From positions 62,001 through 126,000 of the forward strand of contig VGWD01000002.1 in assembly GCA_016873735.1 (NCBI GenBank): a stretch of 64,000 bases of DNA, written 5' to 3'. Position 1 is the stretch's first letter; each line of letters starts with the position of its first letter. Both the position numbers and the translations under genes were made by a program. Below the pieces are notes generated by a model that had not been told where the DNA came from, made no database searches, and saw only the letters and a list, made by a program, of their open reading frames with translations. Shown piece by piece: positions 9,606 to 19,190 of this stretch. Origin of the DNA: Ignavibacteria bacterium. Its GTDB lineage: Bacteria; Bacteroidota; Ignavibacteria; Kapaibacteriales; UBA961.

Positions 9606-11378
9606 TCATTCTTGTATGAGCTCACCAAATTGCAATGCGTGCAGGCGTGCATAATACCCTTTGTGTTTCAGTAATTCCTGATGTGTCCCCATTTCTCGAA
9701 TAACCCCTTGATGCAAGACAATGATCATGTCTGCTTTCTGAATAGTAGACAATCTATGTGCAATCACAATCGAAGTTCTATTGCTCATCAATGTATCCAA
9801 TGAAGCATTGATGAGTTGTTCCGTTTCTGTATCAATGCTTGATGTGGCTTCATCGAGAATCAAGATGTCCGGATCATATGCCAATGCTCTACAAAATGAA
9901 ATCAATTGTTTTTGCCCGACTGATAAATTCCCCGCACGCTCAATCATTTGTGTGTCAAATCCTTCAGGCAATGTTCGAATGAAATCACCTGCACCCAAAG
10001 CGTCAGCAGCCTTTTCGATTGAGTCGCTGCTTATGGAAGGATTCCCAAGAGATATATTGTCTGCAACAGACCGGGAAAACAAAAACACATCCTGAAGAAC
10101 CAATGCGATATGTGACCGTAATGATGCTTTTGTGAATGTTTTGATGTCCTGCCCATCGATCAAAATGCTTCCGGATTGCGGATCATAAAATCTGCATAGA
10201 AGATTCACGATCGAACTTTTTCCTGAACCTGTGGCGCCAACCAAAGCAATCATTTGGCCTTTTTCCACAGTGAAGGAAATATCATGAAGAACAGTTTTAT
10301 CAGCTACATATCCAAAGGAGACATGGTCAAATGTTATCTCATCCTTAAAGCCCTTCATTTCTTTTGCTTCTGCTTGATCCTGCATTGGGATTGGTATATC
10401 GAGGATATCATAAATGCGCTCAGCCGCTGCCACTGCACTTTGAAGAGTATTGTACTTTTCCGTTAAATCTCTGATCGGTCTGAAAAACATTTCGGCATAT
10501 TGTGTGAATGCGATGAGCATCCCAAGAGACATCGTGCCCTCAAAAATATGAGATGATGTATACCAAAGAATCAATGCCAATGCCAATGCGCTTGTAAATT
10601 CCACAACAGGAAAGAATGAAGCATAATAGGTTATGGTTTTCAATTGAACATTTCTATGTTCTGTATTGATGTCATCGAATTCATTGAATCGTGATTGTTC
10701 TTGGCCGTATAATTGTATGGTTGTAATTCCTGTGATATACTCATTTAAAAAAGCATTCAATTTTCCAATCAGACGCCTTGTTTCACTATAAACCACCCGT
10801 ACTTTTTTCCTAAATATCACCGTTGCGATGATCAATAAGGGAAGAACGCCGATTGTGACCAATGTCACTTCCCAGCTCGTGGCAAGCATAAAACTAATGA
10901 TGAATGCAATGAGTAGGATATCGGAAAAGATCGTGACAACACCTGAAGTAAACAATTCATTGAGAGCTTCAATGTCATTGGTGACGCGTGTGACTAGTCT
11001 ACCAACTGGAGTTGTATCATAATTTCTAAGTGAAAGCGATTGTATGTGATTAAACACTTCCATCCTAACATTGAACAGTACTTTCTGACCTATCCTTTGA
11101 AGCATGATGGATGTCATGTACTGTAAACCGGCATGAATAAGCAATACCGTTAAAATCACACCTATGATCATCATGAGACCTTGTTCATCTTTTTGAATGA
11201 TATAGGAATCTATCCCCAATTTTGTGAGATATGGGCGCAAAGGTGCCATACCGGCAGCAATGACAGTCAGGACGAAAACAATGAAGAGGGGAATGCGATA
11301 TGGTTTGACAAATACAAGCAGTCTGCGGATCAGTGTATAATCCACCGAGCTATATAGTTTGTCATCCTGTGAGGTCAT
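9606..11378 (-). CDS. ABC transporter, fused permease/ATPase (MsbA-type exporter)
   Basis: Walker A VGATGSGKSSIVNLL, signature LSVGQKQLISFCRAL, Walker B DILILDEATSSID; start set at MTSQDDKLYSS, supported by a -7 box (TATTTTTG) at 11411-11418. Confidence 0.92.
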   Translation of the reverse strand: MTSQDDKLYSSVDYTLIRRLLVFVKPYRIPLFIVFVLTVIAAGMAPLRPYLTKLGIDSYIIQKDEQGLMMIIGVILTVLLIHAGLQYMTSIMLQRIGQKVLFNVRMEVFNHIQSLSLRNYDTTPVGRLVTRVTNDIEALNELFTSGVVTIFSDILLIAFIISFMLATSWEVTLVTIGVLPLLIIATVIFRKKVRVVYSETRRLIGKLNAFLNEYITGITTIQLYGQEQSRFNEFDDINTEHRNVQLKTITYYASFFPVVEFTSALALALILWYTSSHIFEGTMSLGMLIAFTQYAEMFFRPIRDLTEKYNTLQSAVAAAERIYDILDIPIPMQDQAEAKEMKGFKDEITFDHVSFGYVADKTVLHDISFTVEKGQMIALVGATGSGKSSIVNLLCRFYDPQSGSILIDGQDIKTFTKASLRSHIALVLQDVFLFSRSVADNISLGNPSISSDSIEKAADALGAGDFIRTLPEGFDTQMIERAGNLSVGQKQLISFCRALAYDPDILILDEATSSIDTETEQLINASLDTLMSNRTSIVIAHRLSTIQKADMIIVLHQGVIREMGTHQELLKHKGYYARLHALQFGELIQE

Positions 11379-11446
11379 TGTGGTGATTTGGGTATTCTTG
11401 AGGAATGGAACAAAAATACCCAATTTTCAGCAAAGGTTTGTCATGC

Positions 11447-12640
11447 TCAGCGAGGCGAGCCATAGGTTAATGTCTTTGGGTTGAATGTGCGCCAAGAATG
11501 CCAGAATTCCTGATAACTGGCAATATGAGTGAGGCGTCTTCCGAGGAGGAAGCCATCAATGCATCGGCCTGTTTTGTCCCAAAGTGTCTGCGTTCCTGCA
11601 TCATAGAGCTGATCATTTCCCATCGAGGTTGGATTTATCACTATGCTATCAACTATTCTGCTCCATACATTGAATGTCGCATTGTCGGATTGAACAGAAA
11701 CAAGTATGGGTTCTCCGTCTACTTTATCAAGAATGATATGCTTTGCTTTGGTTGCAATCCAGTCATAGGCTTTGGTGGTTTCTCCTACTTTGACTCCTAT
11801 GACCCATGATTTGTCCTTCCAGGATTGTTGTTGGGTTCCTACGAGTGAACTTTTGACCATTCCTTTGTCATATCCTATCAACCCCGCATACTGTTCTTTG
11901 AAGCCAGGATCGGGAAGCATGACAAGTGATTTTGGGTAACGTCTTTTCCACTCTTTGAGAGTTTTTTGAAAGACAGGGTATTCTTTCAGAACTGTGCCTT
12001 TGCTTTTGCCGGTGATTGCTTCTCCATTTGCTTGTCTCCACCAAGAACCTGTACTTGCATCTTCAAACATTGCATTGAAGTGGTCCATGCCCACAAGGCG
12101 GAATGTTTCATTCTTGCCATTGATGACGGGATCCCAAATTCTTCCAGTTCTGCATACGGTGCAATAGGTGATCATCACAGGAACACCGCCGATGGAATCT
12201 CTGATTTGATGATGATAACCAACCACATTCAATGGATATGCTGTTGATTCACCATTGATTTCTGTTCCAATAACAATCATGGAAGAGTCCAAAGTAGGAT
12301 CATTCACAGACACAAGTTCAATGTATGTGGGTTGCAAAAACATGGCATCTGCACTCATCACGCGATCAGCCATATACATGATTATGCCGATGATCAAAAA
12401 TGGCATGACAAGTACCACTTTTCTCAGCCAACTTGCATGTTCCAAATACAAACGTACATATCCATAAATGGCAAAACCAAGCAAGGGAATGAGCACATAC
12501 CAATATGCACCATGCAATGCATAGGCAATATCTATGGTTTCAGCATGCTGACTACCAGGAAATGGCATGATGAAATAAATGCTGAGAATCGTGATGATGC
12601 TCGATAGCAATGTTCCGAAAATGATGAGTAGCGTTGACAT
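11447..12640 (-). CDS. DUF3179 domain-containing membrane protein
   Basis: PVMITYCTVCRTGRIWDPVINGK...FRLVGMDHFNAMFEDASTGSWWRQANGEAITG typical of DUF3179; N-terminal TM helices. Confidence 0.88.
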   Translation of the reverse strand: MSTLLIIFGTLLSSIITILSIYFIMPFPGSQHAETIDIAYALHGAYWYVLIPLLGFAIYGYVRLYLEHASWLRKVVLVMPFLIIGIIMYMADRVMSADAMFLQPTYIELVSVNDPTLDSSMIVIGTEINGESTAYPLNVVGYHHQIRDSIGGVPVMITYCTVCRTGRIWDPVINGKNETFRLVGMDHFNAMFEDASTGSWWRQANGEAITGKSKGTVLKEYPVFQKTLKEWKRRYPKSLVMLPDPGFKEQYAGLIGYDKGMVKSSLVGTQQQSWKDKSWVIGVKVGETTKAYDWIATKAKHIILDKVDGEPILVSVQSDNATFNVWSRIVDSIVINPTSMGNDQLYDAGTQTLWDKTGRCIDGFLLGRRLTHIASYQEFWHSWRTFNPKTLTYGSPR

Positions 12641-12717
12641 GATAAATCCCTGTAAATCCCATTTAACTTTGCGAATATACGAAGCTTCGGACTTTTGAAT
12701 ATTGTCTCTTCTTCCTT

Positions 12718-12751
12718 AAAAAAATCCCCTCACTTTTAAAGTAAGGGGATT
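12718..12751 (-). terminator. Rho-independent terminator downstream of pnp
   Basis: Minus strand ATCCCCTTACTTTAAAAGTGAGGGGATTTTTTT hairpin plus U-tract, just past the pnp stop. Confidence 0.85.
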
Positions 12752-12756
12752 GTTGT

Positions 12757-15075
12757 TTAGTCTTCGAATTGTCTATCATCACGCGGACGTTCATCTCTTG
12801 GTCTTTCTTCGCGTGGACGATCATCGCGATGTCTATCATCGCGGCGTGGACCTCTATCGCGATCATAACCACCTCTGCCACCGCGATCTCTGTCATATCC
12901 GCCACGACCACCGCGATCATCGCGGCGTGGACGCTCAGGTCTTTGTGGTTCCACATAGCCTTCTGGTGGAGTAAGAAGAACTTTATGACTCAATCTAAAT
13001 TTTCCGTCTGATTGGATTTCGAGAAGTTTGACATCGATTTGTTGTCCGACTTTCAAGACATCACTCACATTCTGGAAATAGTCATAGCTTATTTGTGAAA
13101 TATGCAGAAGACCCTTTGTCTTCGGCATGAATTCTACAATTGCACCGAGTCCTTCGCGCACATCCTTCACGGTTGCAGTGTACACTTTACCCACTTCCGG
13201 AGGACTTGTCAATTCTTTGATCCGTGCAATTGTTTGCTGCGCAGCTTCTTGATTCGTTGCGGCAATGATGCATGATCCATCATCTTCGATGGTGATTTCA
13301 ACGCCGAACTCCCTCTGCATGCCACGAATGGTGTCTCCACCCGGGCCGATCACTGTTCCAATCATGTCTTGAGGAATCATGATTGTGGTAAGCCTTGGAG
13401 CATATTGCGAGAGATCCGAACGATGTTCAGACAATGCTTCATTCATGATGCCCAAAATATGGAGGCGACCATGACGAGCTTGATCGAGTGCTCTACGCAT
13501 GAGCTCTGTAGACAATCCACCAATCTTGATATCCATTTGGCAAGCAGTGATTCCGCCAACAGTACCTGCAACTTTGAAGTCCATGTCACCAAGGAAATCT
13601 TCATCGCCAAGAATATCACTCAGAATTGCGGAATCATCATCTTCCATGATGAGTCCCATGGCAATGCCGGCAACAGCTTTTTTGACAGGCACACCTGCAT
13701 CCATCAGCGCCAAACTTCCGGCACATACAGTTGCCATGGAAGATGAACCATTGGATTCGAGAATGTCAGAAACGATGCGAACAACATAAGGGAAGTCTTC
13801 ATCGCCGGGCATCATCACTTTAAGTGCGCGTTCAGCAAGTTTTCCATGACCAATCTCGCGACGGCTAGTACCGGTCATACGACCCGCTTCACCGGTTGAG
13901 AAAGGAGGGAAGTTATAATGGAGCATGAAACGACGATATTCGGTTTCGAATAAGCCATCAATCATTTGCTCATCGCTTTTAGTGCCAAGCGTGACGGTTG
14001 TCAAACTTTGTGTTTCACCACGTGTGAACAATGCAGATCCATGCGTTCTTGGAAGCAAGCCGGGATGACAATCAATTGAACGAATGTCTGTAGTGGCTCT
14101 TCCATCCAAACGACGCTTGTCTTCAATGATCATGCGACGCATTTCATGTTTTTCGATCTTGGAGATATACCCCTTCACTTTTTTTGTTCTAGCATCGAGC
14201 AATGCTGCATCTTCAATCGGTTCCTCTTCTTGCAATGCTGTGAGCACTGTTTCACGGAGTGATTTTGCAAATTCGATTCTTTGTTCTTTGATTGAATTTT
14301 TTCTGATTTGATCTTTGATGAGTGGAGCAGCAATGGCTTTCACGGCCAACAATAATGCTTCATCATCTTCCACAACTTCAAATTCTTTCTTTGTTTTTCC
14401 AGCGAGTTCGCGCAGTTTCAATTGCAATGCATTCAATTGTTTGATTGTTGCATGAGCAAATTCAAGAGCTGCAATAAAATCTTCTTCAGAAATTTCTTTT
14501 GAACTTCCTTCCACCATCATGATGGCTTCATCTGTTCCGGCAACCGTGATTTCAATGTCTGATTCAAGTAACTGACTCATCGTTGGATTACAAATGAAAG
14601 CACCGTTCACACGGCCAACCATTACTTCTGAATATGGACCATTGAATGGAATATCGGAAATCACGAGTGCTGCAGAAGCACCCACCGCAGCGAGTGTATC
14701 TGAGTCAATTTCGGATTCTGATGAATAAATAGAAGCTACAAGCTGAGTTTCATATTTCCAGCCCTTGGGGAAGAGGGGTCTTGCCGGTCTGTCGATCAAA
14801 CGTGCAGATAACACCTCTTTCTCGCTTGGCTTACCCTCGCGTTTGAAAAATCCACCCGGGATTTTCCCTGCTGCTGCCGCTTTCTCGCGATATTCAACAG
14901 TTAAAGGCAAAAAGTCTATGTCCGGTCTGGCATCCTGCGATGCACAAGCCGTGACAAGCACCATGGTATCGCCATAGCGTACCATGACTGCGCCATTGGT
15001 CAATTTTGCAAAACGACCCGTTTCGATTGTGTATTCCCTGCCATTGAGGTTAAGGGAAACTGAATGTTGTGCCAT
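12757..15075 (-). CDS. pnp: Polyribonucleotide nucleotidyltransferase with RGG/RD-rich C-terminal tail
   Basis: Tandem RNase PH domains, KH (MIGTVIGPGGDTIRGMQREFG), S1 (GKVYTATVKDVREGLGAIVEFMP); start MAQHSVSLNLNGREY at 15075. Confidence 0.97.
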   Translation of the reverse strand: MAQHSVSLNLNGREYTIETGRFAKLTNGAVMVRYGDTMVLVTACASQDARPDIDFLPLTVEYREKAAAAGKIPGGFFKREGKPSEKEVLSARLIDRPARPLFPKGWKYETQLVASIYSSESEIDSDTLAAVGASAALVISDIPFNGPYSEVMVGRVNGAFICNPTMSQLLESDIEITVAGTDEAIMMVEGSSKEISEEDFIAALEFAHATIKQLNALQLKLRELAGKTKKEFEVVEDDEALLLAVKAIAAPLIKDQIRKNSIKEQRIEFAKSLRETVLTALQEEEPIEDAALLDARTKKVKGYISKIEKHEMRRMIIEDKRRLDGRATTDIRSIDCHPGLLPRTHGSALFTRGETQSLTTVTLGTKSDEQMIDGLFETEYRRFMLHYNFPPFSTGEAGRMTGTSRREIGHGKLAERALKVMMPGDEDFPYVVRIVSDILESNGSSSMATVCAGSLALMDAGVPVKKAVAGIAMGLIMEDDDSAILSDILGDEDFLGDMDFKVAGTVGGITACQMDIKIGGLSTELMRRALDQARHGRLHILGIMNEALSEHRSDLSQYAPRLTTIMIPQDMIGTVIGPGGDTIRGMQREFGVEITIEDDGSCIIAATNQEAAQQTIARIKELTSPPEVGKVYTATVKDVREGLGAIVEFMPKTKGLLHISQISYDYFQNVSDVLKVGQQIDVKLLEIQSDGKFRLSHKVLLTPPEGYVEPQRPERPRRDDRGGRGGYDRDRGGRGGYDRDRGPRRDDRHRDDRPREERPRDERPRDDRQFED

Positions 15076-15134
15076 AAATCTCCTTGTGATAGCACTTGAA
15101 ACATTCATGGACGGACTTTATTTCGAGGCAGAAG

Positions 15135-15180
15135 TCTGAGCGGAGGATGAAATCTTCAAAGATTCCTTCCTGCACTCAGA
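15135..15180 (-). promoter_or_regulatory. Long imperfect hairpin in pnp 5' leader
   Basis: Minus RNA UCUGAGUG CAGGAAGGAAUCU UUGA AGAUUUCAUCCUC CGCUCAGA: 19 of 21 positions pair, including two GU wobbles, with a 4-nt loop; 60 nt upstream of pnp ATG. Confidence 0.7.
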
Positions 15181-15244
15181 GCGGCATGCCCACGTGGATG
15201 AAGTCCCCATGTTTGGATTAAATTTCAAAAATGTCAAAATAAAC

Positions 15245-15268
15245 AAAAAAGGGCGCTAAGAGCGCCCT
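15245..15268 (-). terminator. Rho-independent terminator downstream of rpsO
   Basis: Minus strand GGGCGCT CTT AGCGCCC TTTTTT immediately after the rpsO stop. Confidence 0.92.
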
Positions 15269-15273
15269 TGAGG

Positions 15274-15540
15274 TTACTTTCTGATCGACAAGGCGCTGAT
15301 GATTGCGCGATATCGAGTGATGTCACTACGCATCAAATAATTCAGAAGCTTCTTTCTTTTGCTAACCATTTGCATGAGACCACGGCGGCTATGAAAATCC
15401 TTCTTGTGTTGCTCAAGATGCTTTGCCAAAACGGAAATATTCTCCGTCAATAAAGCAATCTGAACTTCAGGAAGACCAGTATTCTTTTCAGTGCCACCAT
15501 ACTGCTTGGTGATCTCTACTTTTTTCGCTTGATTCAGCAT
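15274..15540 (-). CDS. rpsO: 30S ribosomal protein S15
   Basis: [35 protein letters not shown]...[20 protein letters not shown]; start is internal to the 116-aa ORF, which runs through the tRNA. Confidence 0.97.
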   Translation of the reverse strand: MLNQAKKVEITKQYGGTEKNTGLPEVQIALLTENISVLAKHLEQHKKDFHSRRGLMQMVSKRKKLLNYLMRSDITRYRAIISALSIRK

Positions 15541-15578
15541 AAATATTCTGTCGAGATGTAATGTGTAAATCTGTGAAG

Positions 15579-15652
15579 CGCACCCGTAGGGATTCGAACC
15601 CCAAACCTTTTGATCCGTAGTCAAATGCTCTATCCAGTTGAGCTACGGGTGC
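15579..15652 (-). tRNA. tRNA-Arg (ACG anticodon)
   Basis: Cloverleaf on minus: GCACCCG...TTTGA CTACGGA TCAAA...GGTTCGAATCC..CGGGTGC; anticodon ACG; CCA not encoded. Confidence 0.95.
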
Positions 15653-15659
15653 AAATGTC

Positions 15660-15926
15660 TTAGGCCTGGGCCGCCTTCATTTTATTGATATGCAAAGCAA
15701 GTTTAGACTTCTTGTTTGCAACATTATTCTTATGTAATATACCGCGTGAAGCAACTCTGTCCAGAATGCTTGTGGCTGTTACAAACAAAGCTTCCGCCTC
15801 TTGAACGGTTTTTGCCAAACGAACGGCTTTGATCGCCTCGCGATATGCCTTGCGATTGGCTCGATTGTAAATTGCGCGCTTCTTGTTTTGACGGGCGCGT
15901 TTGATCGCTGACTTATGTTGTGCCAT
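15660..15926 (-). CDS. rpsT: 30S ribosomal protein S20
   Basis: MAQHKSAIKRARQNKKRAIYNRANRKAYREAIKAV...ASRGILHKNNVANKKSKLALHINKM. Confidence 0.96.
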   Translation of the reverse strand: MAQHKSAIKRARQNKKRAIYNRANRKAYREAIKAVRLAKTVQEAEALFVTATSILDRVASRGILHKNNVANKKSKLALHINKMKAAQA

Positions 15927-15963
15927 ACGGTATAAAATGTATTCAGTTAGAGAAATAGAGACA

Positions 15964-15995
15964 CAAATATACGGAGAGTCAGGAAACCATCCAAA
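15964..15995 (-). promoter_or_regulatory. Bacteroidetes-type promoter for rpsT
   Basis: Minus strand TTTG (15995-15992), N20, TATATTTG (15971-15964); exact TAnnTTTG -7 box, ~38 nt before the rpsT ATG. Confidence 0.7.
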
Positions 15996-16023
15996 CAATT
16001 TGCATAATGCCTGATGGTATTTT

Positions 16024-17103
16024 TTATGATAGCAAGCCAATCACGAGTGTTTGAAGGACAATTGTCGGGGATTGGGATGTGGATTTCAGGGTTAAGTCGG
16101 CATTTCTTAGCAAATACATGGCTTTTGCCAGTTTCATAGGAGGAAAATGGCGAAGAGCCGATTGATATTCAGGTAGAAAATAGGCATTGACTCCGACTAT
16201 TTTGGCGAGTTCATAGGGATTTCCGCCTTGTGCTTGTGCATCTGTAAGGCGAAAAAGAGCTGAAAAATACCGTAAAAGCATGGAAATGATCATTATAGCA
16301 TTTCCATCTGCATTCAACATGTGATGGACTATTTCCACGGATTTGGCTGCATCGCCACGGCCGATTGCTTTTTGCAATTCGAATACATTATAAATTCTCG
16401 AGGATCCCACCAGGCCAAGAACATCTTCTTCGGTGTATTGTTTTCTCTCCGGTGCAAACAACATGAGCTTTTCAAGTTCATTGGCAATATCCCGAAGCGA
16501 AAGCCCTGCATTGGTGATGAGATATTCGGTTGCCTCTTGTGTGATGCTTTTCCCATGCTCGGCAAGCCGTGCATTGGTCCAAGATGCAAGCTCTCTTTCG
16601 GAAACCTTTGCACATTCAAGTGCTGGTATCAAATCAAGAATTGCATTCAGAGGGAATGGAAGAGATCCAAGAATCTTCTTTGCCTTTTCAGATTGTTTTG
16701 GATTTTTTGAAGCAGACTTCAGTCCTGACATGCTAGAAAATTGTCCTGTCAGCAATAGAAATGTAGTCGGCTGCGGAGATTGGAGATAATTCAACAGAGG
16801 TGATTTTGCATCCTTCTTTTTTGACGTTCTTCCTCCAAACAACTTATCGGCTTGTTTGACTATGATGATTTTTTTTTCGGAAATGAAAGGGAAGGCATCT
16901 GCCATGTCGACTATGTGAGCTTCATTCACTGAATCTGCATCGACAATTTCCATATCATGATGAGATTGGCCTTCAGGCATGAGTGCATGAAGAACGCGAT
17001 GATATGCTTCTTCGCGAAGGAATTCCTCCTCTCCGTAGATAAGCAATGCGGGAGGCAATTTCTCTGTGTCTGATAATGTGTTGTTTAGCGAATCAATAAG
17101 CAT
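16024..17103 (-). CDS. holA: DNA polymerase III subunit delta
   Basis: LLIYGEEEFLREEAYHRVLHAL...KKIIIVKQADKL...NELEKLMLF; start MLIDSLNN at 17103. Confidence 0.88.
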   Translation of the reverse strand: MLIDSLNNTLSDTEKLPPALLIYGEEEFLREEAYHRVLHALMPEGQSHHDMEIVDADSVNEAHIVDMADAFPFISEKKIIIVKQADKLFGGRTSKKKDAKSPLLNYLQSPQPTTFLLLTGQFSSMSGLKSASKNPKQSEKAKKILGSLPFPLNAILDLIPALECAKVSERELASWTNARLAEHGKSITQEATEYLITNAGLSLRDIANELEKLMLFAPERKQYTEEDVLGLVGSSRIYNVFELQKAIGRGDAAKSVEIVHHMLNADGNAIMIISMLLRYFSALFRLTDAQAQGGNPYELAKIVGVNAYFLPEYQSALRHFPPMKLAKAMYLLRNADLTLKSTSQSPTIVLQTLVIGLLS

Positions 17104-17104
17104 G

Positions 17105-18202
17105 TCAACGTTGAATTGCTTTGGGATCAAATGCATCGCGCAAACCATCACCAAGAAGGTTGAATCCATAGACTGCGGCTGCGATAGCTATGCTTGGATA
17201 TACTGTCAAGCCCCAATATTTTCCGGCGAAAATATATCCATAATGGTCTGAAATAAAGATGCCCCATGATGGTTCAGGTCTTTGAATCCCCAAACCAAGA
17301 AAACTTAAACCGGCTTCAGCAATGATGGATGATGCAATCCCTGCCGTAGACAAAACGATGATTGGTCCGATTGCATTGGGAAGAATATGTCTGAAAATGG
17401 TTCGCATAGATCCATAGCCCAAAGCTCTGGTTGCTTCAACATATTCCATTTCGCGGAGTGAGAAGAATTGCCCTCGAACAATGCGAGCAATTTCAACCCA
17501 GCTGGAAATTCCGATGGCAATGAATGTTTGCCAAAATGGATTCAAAGTCAAACCCATGATATTATTGGTGAATTTTAGCAGTGAGCTAAGAAGTATGGCA
17601 AGGAGAATTGTGGGATAAGACCATATCACATTAGTGAACCACATGATCACATTATCGACCCAACCTCTGAAAAAACCGGCAAGTGCACCAAGCACTATTC
17701 CGATCACAAGCGCAATCAATTGAGAAACAACACCTACCAACAATGATATTCGAGCACCAAATACTAGTCGTGAGAGAACATCCCGGCCAAGTCTGTCTGT
17801 GCCCAAATAATATGTCGGATTATCATGCCATTCCTGTTCGCTTGTGCCGGCCATTGTAGATAAAGGCATCGACATTTCTTGACCACTCATGTCACGATAA
17901 ATCACTGAATCTTTCATGATGCGATGTGAAATTATCGGTATCACATTTGGTTCATCAGGATTTGATGGATTCTGTGCATAGAGTACATTACCAACAAATC
18001 CGGATGGCTTTTCAGCATATTCTAATACGGCCAATGTGGGAGAAAATGGACTGATCGCATCAGCAAGTGCGGCAATCATTACCAGCACTCCGATGATGAT
18101 CATGCCGGTTATACCAGCAGGATGTTTTTTTAGTTTTTTCCAAGCCAGGGCACCTAGGCTTTCCGCTCTTTTATTCATTGTATCTGAGGACATGATATTC
18201 AT
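17105..18202 (-). CDS. ABC transporter permease, OppC/DppC type
   Basis: YYLGTDRLGRDVLSRLVFGARISLLVG; EYVEATRALGYGSMRTIFRHILPNAIGPI; GDGLRDAFDPK; start MNIMSSDTMNKRAE. Confidence 0.92.
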   Translation of the reverse strand: MNIMSSDTMNKRAESLGALAWKKLKKHPAGITGMIIIGVLVMIAALADAISPFSPTLAVLEYAEKPSGFVGNVLYAQNPSNPDEPNVIPIISHRIMKDSVIYRDMSGQEMSMPLSTMAGTSEQEWHDNPTYYLGTDRLGRDVLSRLVFGARISLLVGVVSQLIALVIGIVLGALAGFFRGWVDNVIMWFTNVIWSYPTILLAILLSSLLKFTNNIMGLTLNPFWQTFIAIGISSWVEIARIVRGQFFSLREMEYVEATRALGYGSMRTIFRHILPNAIGPIIVLSTAGIASSIIAEAGLSFLGLGIQRPEPSWGIFISDHYGYIFAGKYWGLTVYPSIAIAAAVYGFNLLGDGLRDAFDPKAIQR

Positions 18203-18204
18203 TC

Positions 18205-19131
18205 TTAATGTAGTTTTACTTTTGGATCTAGAAATGCATACAGAATATCTACTATGGCATTGACTACCACAAAGATGATTGCAGTCAACAATACCGTGCC
18301 TTGTATGATTGGATAATCCAATTTTTCGATTGCACCAATTGCGAGGGTTCCAATTCCGGGCCAATTGAAGATATATTCCACGAAAAATGTACCTGCCAAT
18401 AAACCTGAAAACCAAGCACTTACAGTCGTGACAACAGGATTGAGGGCATTTCTGAGCGCGTGTTTGAGAATGACAGCTTTTTCTTGCAATCCTTTTGCTC
18501 TTGCCGTCCGAACATAGTCCTGATTCAATACATCAAGCATTGAACTTCTGGTTACACGAGCAATGATGGATAATGGGCGAAATGCGAGCGTCAGCATTGG
18601 AAGAAACAAATGACTTATTCCTTTGTCGATATAACCTGAAGATGGGAAAATCTTCCATACTTCTGCAAAAAGAAGCAATAAGAGTAATCCGAACACAAAA
18701 CTCGGAAGCGAAATACCCAATAAAGCAAATCCCATTGTTGATGCATCTATCCATGTATTGGAACGAATTGCAGCAATGATTCCAAGTCCGATTCCTATCA
18801 ATGTTGAGAAGAACATTGCTGTGATTGCGAGCAATGCCGTGGCAGGGAATTTGTCCACTATGGTATCCAAAACACCGCGATTTGTGGAATATGAGACACC
18901 AAGATCGCCTTGAACAAGTCTGATGACATATTTTGTATATTGTTCATACATTGGTTTGTCCAAACCAAGTTGCACGCGCAATGCTCGGATGGATTGTTCA
19001 TCGGCTCTTTGGCCAAGCATCAAACGAGCAGGATCGCCGGGTAATACGAAATTGATGAGGAAAGCCGTGGTTACAACGCCAAAAAGTACCGCGAGTGCAT
19101 AGCCGGCTTTGCGAAGGATATATCCAATCAT
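18205..19131 (-). CDS. ABC transporter permease, OppB/DppB type
   Basis: GVVTTAFLINFVLPGDPARLMLG; QDYVRTARAKGLQEKAVILKHALRNALNPVVT. Confidence 0.93.
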   Translation of the reverse strand: MIGYILRKAGYALAVLFGVVTTAFLINFVLPGDPARLMLGQRADEQSIRALRVQLGLDKPMYEQYTKYVIRLVQGDLGVSYSTNRGVLDTIVDKFPATALLAITAMFFSTLIGIGLGIIAAIRSNTWIDASTMGFALLGISLPSFVFGLLLLLLFAEVWKIFPSSGYIDKGISHLFLPMLTLAFRPLSIIARVTRSSMLDVLNQDYVRTARAKGLQEKAVILKHALRNALNPVVTTVSAWFSGLLAGTFFVEYIFNWPGIGTLAIGAIEKLDYPIIQGTVLLTAIIFVVVNAIVDILYAFLDPKVKLH

Positions 19132-19190
19132 GAAGAAATCAGTGCATAGTGAGCAAAGTTGCGCTTTTCAGACCCTACAATTTACAATAA

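Noticed and set aside
12680-12689. CGAAGCTTCG palindrome upstream of DUF3179
   Set aside because: Only 10 bp, single occurrence noticed, no supporting context
12769-12950. Possible CRISPR-like short repeats
   Set aside because: Periodicity is codon-level (RDDR/GGRGGYDRDR) within the pnp frame; no spacers or cas genes
12769-13011. Plus-strand ORFs with I/T/A- or H/R/D-rich repeats (12750..12974, 12769..13011)
   Set aside because: Antisense translations of the PNPase RGG-tail repeat DNA
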